From: an uncultured Clostridia bacterium
GTDB taxonomy: Bacteria; Bacillota; Clostridia; Christensenellales; UBA1242
Length of the DNA stretch: 10,360 nucleotides
Reading direction: 5' to 3'
NCBI GenBank assembly: GCA_934749845.1
Contig: CAKVHQ010000020.1
Coordinates: 1-10,360 of the forward strand
This document shows, piece after piece, positions 7,746-10,360 of this stretch (position 1 is the first letter of the stretch; every line of letters starts with the position of its first letter). A program made the translations under genes and the position numbers. The notes under the pieces were generated by a model. That model was not told the origin of the DNA. It saw nothing but the letters and a program-made list of their open reading frames with translations, and did not search any database.

Positions 7746-8459
7746 TTATAATGCTTTATAGCATTTCTTTAATGTTTTACGATACATGTTTGCTGTATTG
7801 AGTAAATTTGCAGCAACGATGAATGCAAGTATATATGATGAATTGTATAATCCCACATAGTCACCTAGTATAATGATAGGTAGGAATAAAATTATATTAG
7901 GAAAGTATACTATTTGTAAAAATAGCCACTTCATCCATGTTGGTTTGAATACATTGCCGTTTTTAACCTTCTTATCCTTGTCGTATACTTCCATAATTAT
8001 AAGATTTCGTGTTATTAATTCTGCCGATATTAATGTGATGAATAACGCTGATATTATATATATATTATATGTACTTATCTGTACGTATGTATACCACATG
8101 GAAAGATTTACACATGGATGATCAAGTATGTGTGCTAGGTAATCAATTTCTTTTCCATAGCGTGAAAATGTTTTTGTATATCTTGCAACTTCTCCATCCG
8201 AACAATCCATAATAAACCATAAAAATAATAGAAGTATTCCTATTATTTTGCAGGCAATGTTGGGGATGGCGAAGAATGCTGCGCCTAAGACACCTAAGAT
8301 TATCATGAAAATTGTAATGGTGTTTGGGCGGATATGGAAATGTATGAAATATCTAGAAAAGAAAGGTGATAATGACATACAGATATATTCTGATATCTGT
8401 CTTGATCTAATAGGACCAAATGTTGTCGCTTTTGCAATTTCTTTGTAAGTTGGTTTCAT
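7746..8459 (-). CDS. CDP-alcohol phosphatidyltransferase-family membrane enzyme with a variant active-site motif
   Basis: This 237-residue membrane protein transfers a phospho-alcohol from a CDP-linked donor to an acceptor hydroxyl, releasing CMP. The family signature D-x2-D-G-x2-A-R-x8-G-x3-D-x3-D appears as DCSDGEVAR (85-93), eight residues, Gly102, Asp106, then His110 where the fourth Asp is expected. The first three Asp, which bind metal and the CDP pyrophosphate, are intact. RPNTIT (44-49) and about six hydrophobic segments agree with the family. It begins five bases after the wzx stop, placing it inside the polysaccharide operon rather than with phospholipid genes. I infer that it uses the CDP-amino-alcohol made by the fusion enzyme at 478-2289 to decorate a lipid-linked glycan or make a special lipid. 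A housekeeping phospholipid role is less likely. The effect of Asp-to-His is unknown. Confidence 0.85.
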   Translation of the reverse strand: MKPTYKEIAKATTFGPIRSRQISEYICMSLSPFFSRYFIHFHIRPNTITIFMIILGVLGAAFFAIPNIACKIIGILLLFLWFIMDCSDGEVARYTKTFSRYGKEIDYLAHILDHPCVNLSMWYTYVQISTYNIYIISALFITLISAELITRNLIIMEVYDKDKKVKNGNVFKPTWMKWLFLQIVYFPNIILFLPIIILGDYVGLYNSSYILAFIVAANLLNTANMYRKTLKKCYKAL

Positions 8460-8464
8460 TTTTC

Positions 8465-9913
8465 TTATTTTTTTATAGTTATTTTATTGATTATCATATT
8501 CGCTGCTGAGTCTTTGTTCAGAATTAATAATAGTATATAGATTGTCATACATGAGAATACAGCAACTATAACAGTTAACAATTCTGAAAGTTCAAATGAT
8601 CTTACAAACCATATTGTTGGTATGAACAACATCGATATTATTATGTATTTTAAATTTGCAAATTTAAACAGTCCAATATCTAGCTGTAATTTTTTGTATA
8701 TGTAAATATAGCACATTATTTGGAACAATCCTTCACATATCAATGTTGTCAATATAGCTGTTGATGAATTAATACACTGGCATAACGTAAAGTCAAATAC
8801 TACATTCAATAGACCGCATAGTGCATTTGCTTTCATCAAGAATTTTTCTTTTCTAAACAAAAATATAACTTGATTGTATACAATTGCTTCTGTTGATAGT
8901 ATGAAAACTCGTAGAGCAAACAATTGCATTGATGGTATAGCGTTTGCGTATTGGTTTCCTGCAAATATCAAAACTATCTCTTTTGACAATGCAAAAAGTC
9001 CAACAGAAACAGGAGCTATTAATAAAAAATTTATTCGAATCATCTGTTTTATTCCTGTTTTGTATGCACCAAAATCATTCTCAAGGTAATATGATAAGCG
9101 AGGTATCATAACATATACGAGAGATAAAAAAAGTATTCTTATCATCTCAGAAATCTTTTGACCAACTCCGTAGAATGCGACTTCTTCAGAAGGTTGGTAA
9201 ATTCCTAGAATTGTTTTATCTGCCACTGTAAAGAGGAGATTTGTGTTGTTTAGTATAAGAATCGTAAATAGTGGAATTATTAATGGCTTAATGTGTATGT
9301 TTTGACACAACTTGCTAAATGATAAGTCTACGTATTTGTGAATATGAACAAAACTAACAATGTTATTTGCAACGACAGTAGCAGTAGTTATTGCAACATA
9401 TTTATAATAGTCTCCGTCATTTTTAATAAATAGAAAAACGGCACATAAACTGAATACTCTAATAGCAATAGTCTTTAATGTTATAAATTTGTAGTCTTCA
9501 AACGCTTCGTTGATCCATTCAATGTATAAAATCTGTCCTATAATACCAAATCCTTGAACATACATGATTTTTTTTAGAACAGGATCATTTATCGTGTAAT
9601 AAACAAATAGAAAGTAAATAATAAATACTATTATGTTGCTAATGAGTCCTAAAACAAAGAGATTTTTGAAAATGGAATTGGTTTCTTCTTTACAGTCTCT
9701 TTTGCGTGCTATTTCTCTCAAGCCATAGTTGTATATGCCTAGAAGACCAACTAGGCTAAAATATGTAAAAATAGTAGTTGCATAATCCATTTTACCCACA
9801 GTATTTGCTGAAAAAATTCTGTAGATATATGGATATATTAACAGAGGCACGATAATATTGAATATATTTAGTGCACTCTTAGATATAGTATTTAATATAA
9901 TGGAATTCTTCAT
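8465..9913 (-). CDS. wzx: Polysaccharide repeat-unit flippase, Wzx type
   Basis: This 482-residue membrane protein belongs to the polysaccharide transporter branch of the MOP superfamily and should flip undecaprenyl-linked repeat units across the inner membrane. It has about 12-14 hydrophobic segments. The start SALNIFNIIVPLLIYPYIYRIF (13-34) and GLLGIYNYGLREIARKR (56-72) are typical Wzx N-terminal motifs, and GIYQPSEEVAFYGVGQKISE in the middle is the usual loop after the sixth or seventh segment. The length is normal. It is the first gene of the minus-strand locus; its ATG is 205 bases from the end of the flanking PD-(D/E)XK gene, so the operon promoter is expected in that gap. The next gene begins five bases after its stop. 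Confidence 0.92.
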   Translation of the reverse strand: MKNSIILNTISKSALNIFNIIVPLLIYPYIYRIFSANTVGKMDYATTIFTYFSLVGLLGIYNYGLREIARKRDCKEETNSIFKNLFVLGLISNIIVFIIYFLFVYYTINDPVLKKIMYVQGFGIIGQILYIEWINEAFEDYKFITLKTIAIRVFSLCAVFLFIKNDGDYYKYVAITTATVVANNIVSFVHIHKYVDLSFSKLCQNIHIKPLIIPLFTILILNNTNLLFTVADKTILGIYQPSEEVAFYGVGQKISEMIRILFLSLVYVMIPRLSYYLENDFGAYKTGIKQMIRINFLLIAPVSVGLFALSKEIVLIFAGNQYANAIPSMQLFALRVFILSTEAIVYNQVIFLFRKEKFLMKANALCGLLNVVFDFTLCQCINSSTAILTTLICEGLFQIMCYIYIYKKLQLDIGLFKFANLKYIIISMLFIPTIWFVRSFELSELLTVIVAVFSCMTIYILLLILNKDSAANMIINKITIKK

Positions 9914-9952
9914 ACTTTTATCATAAGTTTAATGATTATGCAATTAACTTCA

Positions 9953-9993
9953 ACATCGGTGAGATAAGTATAAAATACGTATCTTACCGATGT
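9953..9993. promoter_or_regulatory. Long inverted repeat in the leader upstream of wzx
   Basis: The arms ACATCGGTGAGATA (9953-9966) and TATCTTACCGATGT (9980-9993) pair over 14 positions with one G-T pair on the plus strand. After one mismatch, GTAT and ATAC add four more pairs around a three-base AAA loop. It lies 40 bases upstream of the wzx ATG. No U tract follows on either strand, so it is not a standard terminator. It could be an operator, an RNA leader structure or an inefficient terminator of the upstream gene. I could not place a convincing TAnnTTTG promoter box in this gap. Confidence 0.45.
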
Positions 9994-10087
9994 CTTGTAA
10001 ACTGTAGTATTTAGAAATGTTTGTTTATTTTGTGCAACTTTATTTGATAATATAAGTTGGTTTATTCTTACTTACTCATATTAGCAA

Positions 10088-10118
10088 TCGTAGCAATCAT
10101 GGCGGCGATGCTGCTAAC
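10088..10118 (-). terminator. GC-rich imperfect hairpin just after the right-flank gene
   Basis: Directly after the stop codon, minus-strand TAGCAGCAT, a GC-rich loop, then ATGATTGCTA can form a short stem with a bulge. AGCAATC is repeated twice in this stretch (10083-10089 and 10092-10098). No U tract follows. This may be a weak terminator for the PD-(D/E)XK gene; the evidence is thin. Confidence 0.25.
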
Positions 10119-10360
10119 TTATCTCTGCTTCCAACTCTCAACTCCTCTAGTCTTGCTGGAGAAGTTGATGCCAAGTTTGACAACTGTTCGCTTATCCATA
10201 GCGAAAGGAGCTGCATAGTTTTTGACTTCTATCTGTTGCAGTGCTTCTTCGGCACTTCCATCTAATTTGCATTCAATGATGTAAATGTAGTCGGAAGTTT
10301 GAATGAGAACGTCCATCCTGCCTTCACTTGTCGGTATTTCTACCTGTGTGTGGAATCCCA
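10119..10360 (-). CDS. C-terminal part of a second AAA-ATPase-like / PD-(D/E)XK nuclease-fold protein (5' end outside window)
   Basis: The minus-strand frame ends at TAA (10119-10121) and stays open to the right edge of the window: residues GFHTQVEIPTSEGR precede the internal Met at 10316, so the true start lies beyond 10360. About 79 residues are visible and fit the PF08011-type PD-(D/E)XK domain closely: EGRMD with the conserved Asp, YIIECKLDGSAEEAL with the ExK motif, QIEVKNYAAPF, and the terminal FSSKTRGVESWK. It is a paralogue of the left-flank gene and also faces the polysaccharide locus, but it lies on the same strand as that locus, directly upstream of wzx. GC content is mostly about 40-45%, well above the island. 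Confidence 0.85.
   Translation of the reverse strand, partial: GFHTQVEIPTSEGRMDVLIQTSDYIYIIECKLDGSAEEALQQIEVKNYAAPFAMDKRTVVKLGINFSSKTRGVESWKQR

Noticed and set aside
8047..8070. AT-rich alternating run in the CDP-alcohol phosphotransferase gene
   Set aside because: It encodes Tyr/Ile residues of a membrane segment and is interrupted, so it is not a convincing microsatellite.
9953..9993. Invertible promoter of the Bacteroides capsule type
   Set aside because: Those are flanked by inverted repeats well over 100 bases apart with a promoter between them. Here only 13 bases separate the main arms and no recombinase gene is seen.
10068..10101. Very short minus-strand frame of about ten codons after the right-flank gene
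   Set aside because: Too short, overlaps the possible hairpin, and has no supporting signal.

Overview
The window looks like a piece of a Bacteroidales (Prevotella/Bacteroides-type) chromosome. It carries most of a Wzx/Wzy-type capsule, exopolysaccharide or O-antigen locus, flanked on each side by the 3' end of an AAA-ATPase-like/PD-(D/E)XK gene (PF09820/PF08011 type), a family that Bacteroidales carry in many copies. The taxon call is inference. It rests on that gene family, the Bacteroidetes-like Wzz, the general lack of Shine-Dalgarno sequences and the AT-rich polysaccharide genes. In sampled 60-base lines the island is as low as 20-23% GC, while the flanks are mostly about 37-47%.

Layout from left to right: the 3' end of a plus-strand PD-(D/E)XK gene (3-308); a gap with a perfect 12-bp hairpin; then eight complete genes, all on the minus strand, so transcription runs right to left; then a 205-bp leader region with a long hairpin; and finally the 3' end of a second PD-(D/E)XK gene on the minus strand. 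In transcription order the eight genes are a Wzx flippase, a CDP-alcohol phosphotransferase, a Wzz-type chain-length regulator, a Wzy-type polymerase, two GT2 glycosyltransferases, one GT4 glycosyltransferase and, after a terminator-like hairpin, a 603-residue fusion of a LicC-like cytidylyltransferase with a CobD-like PLP enzyme.

How they may work together: the three glycosyltransferases extend a lipid-linked sugar on the cytoplasmic face, Wzx flips it, and Wzy polymerises it with length set by Wzz. The fusion protein and the CDP-alcohol phosphotransferase suggest a self-contained branch in which O-phospho-L-serine (or phosphothreonine) is decarboxylated to an amino-alcohol phosphate, activated with CTP, and transferred as phosphoethanolamine (or phospho-aminopropanol) to the glycan or a lipid. 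This branch is the most interesting content. Its chemistry is inferred from family resemblance, and the phosphotransferase has His in place of the fourth conserved Asp of its signature. No initiating phosphoglycosyltransferase, Wza export protein, Wzc kinase or UpxY-type regulator is present, so the locus must rely on genes elsewhere. I saw no RNA genes, insertion sequences or CRISPR arrays.
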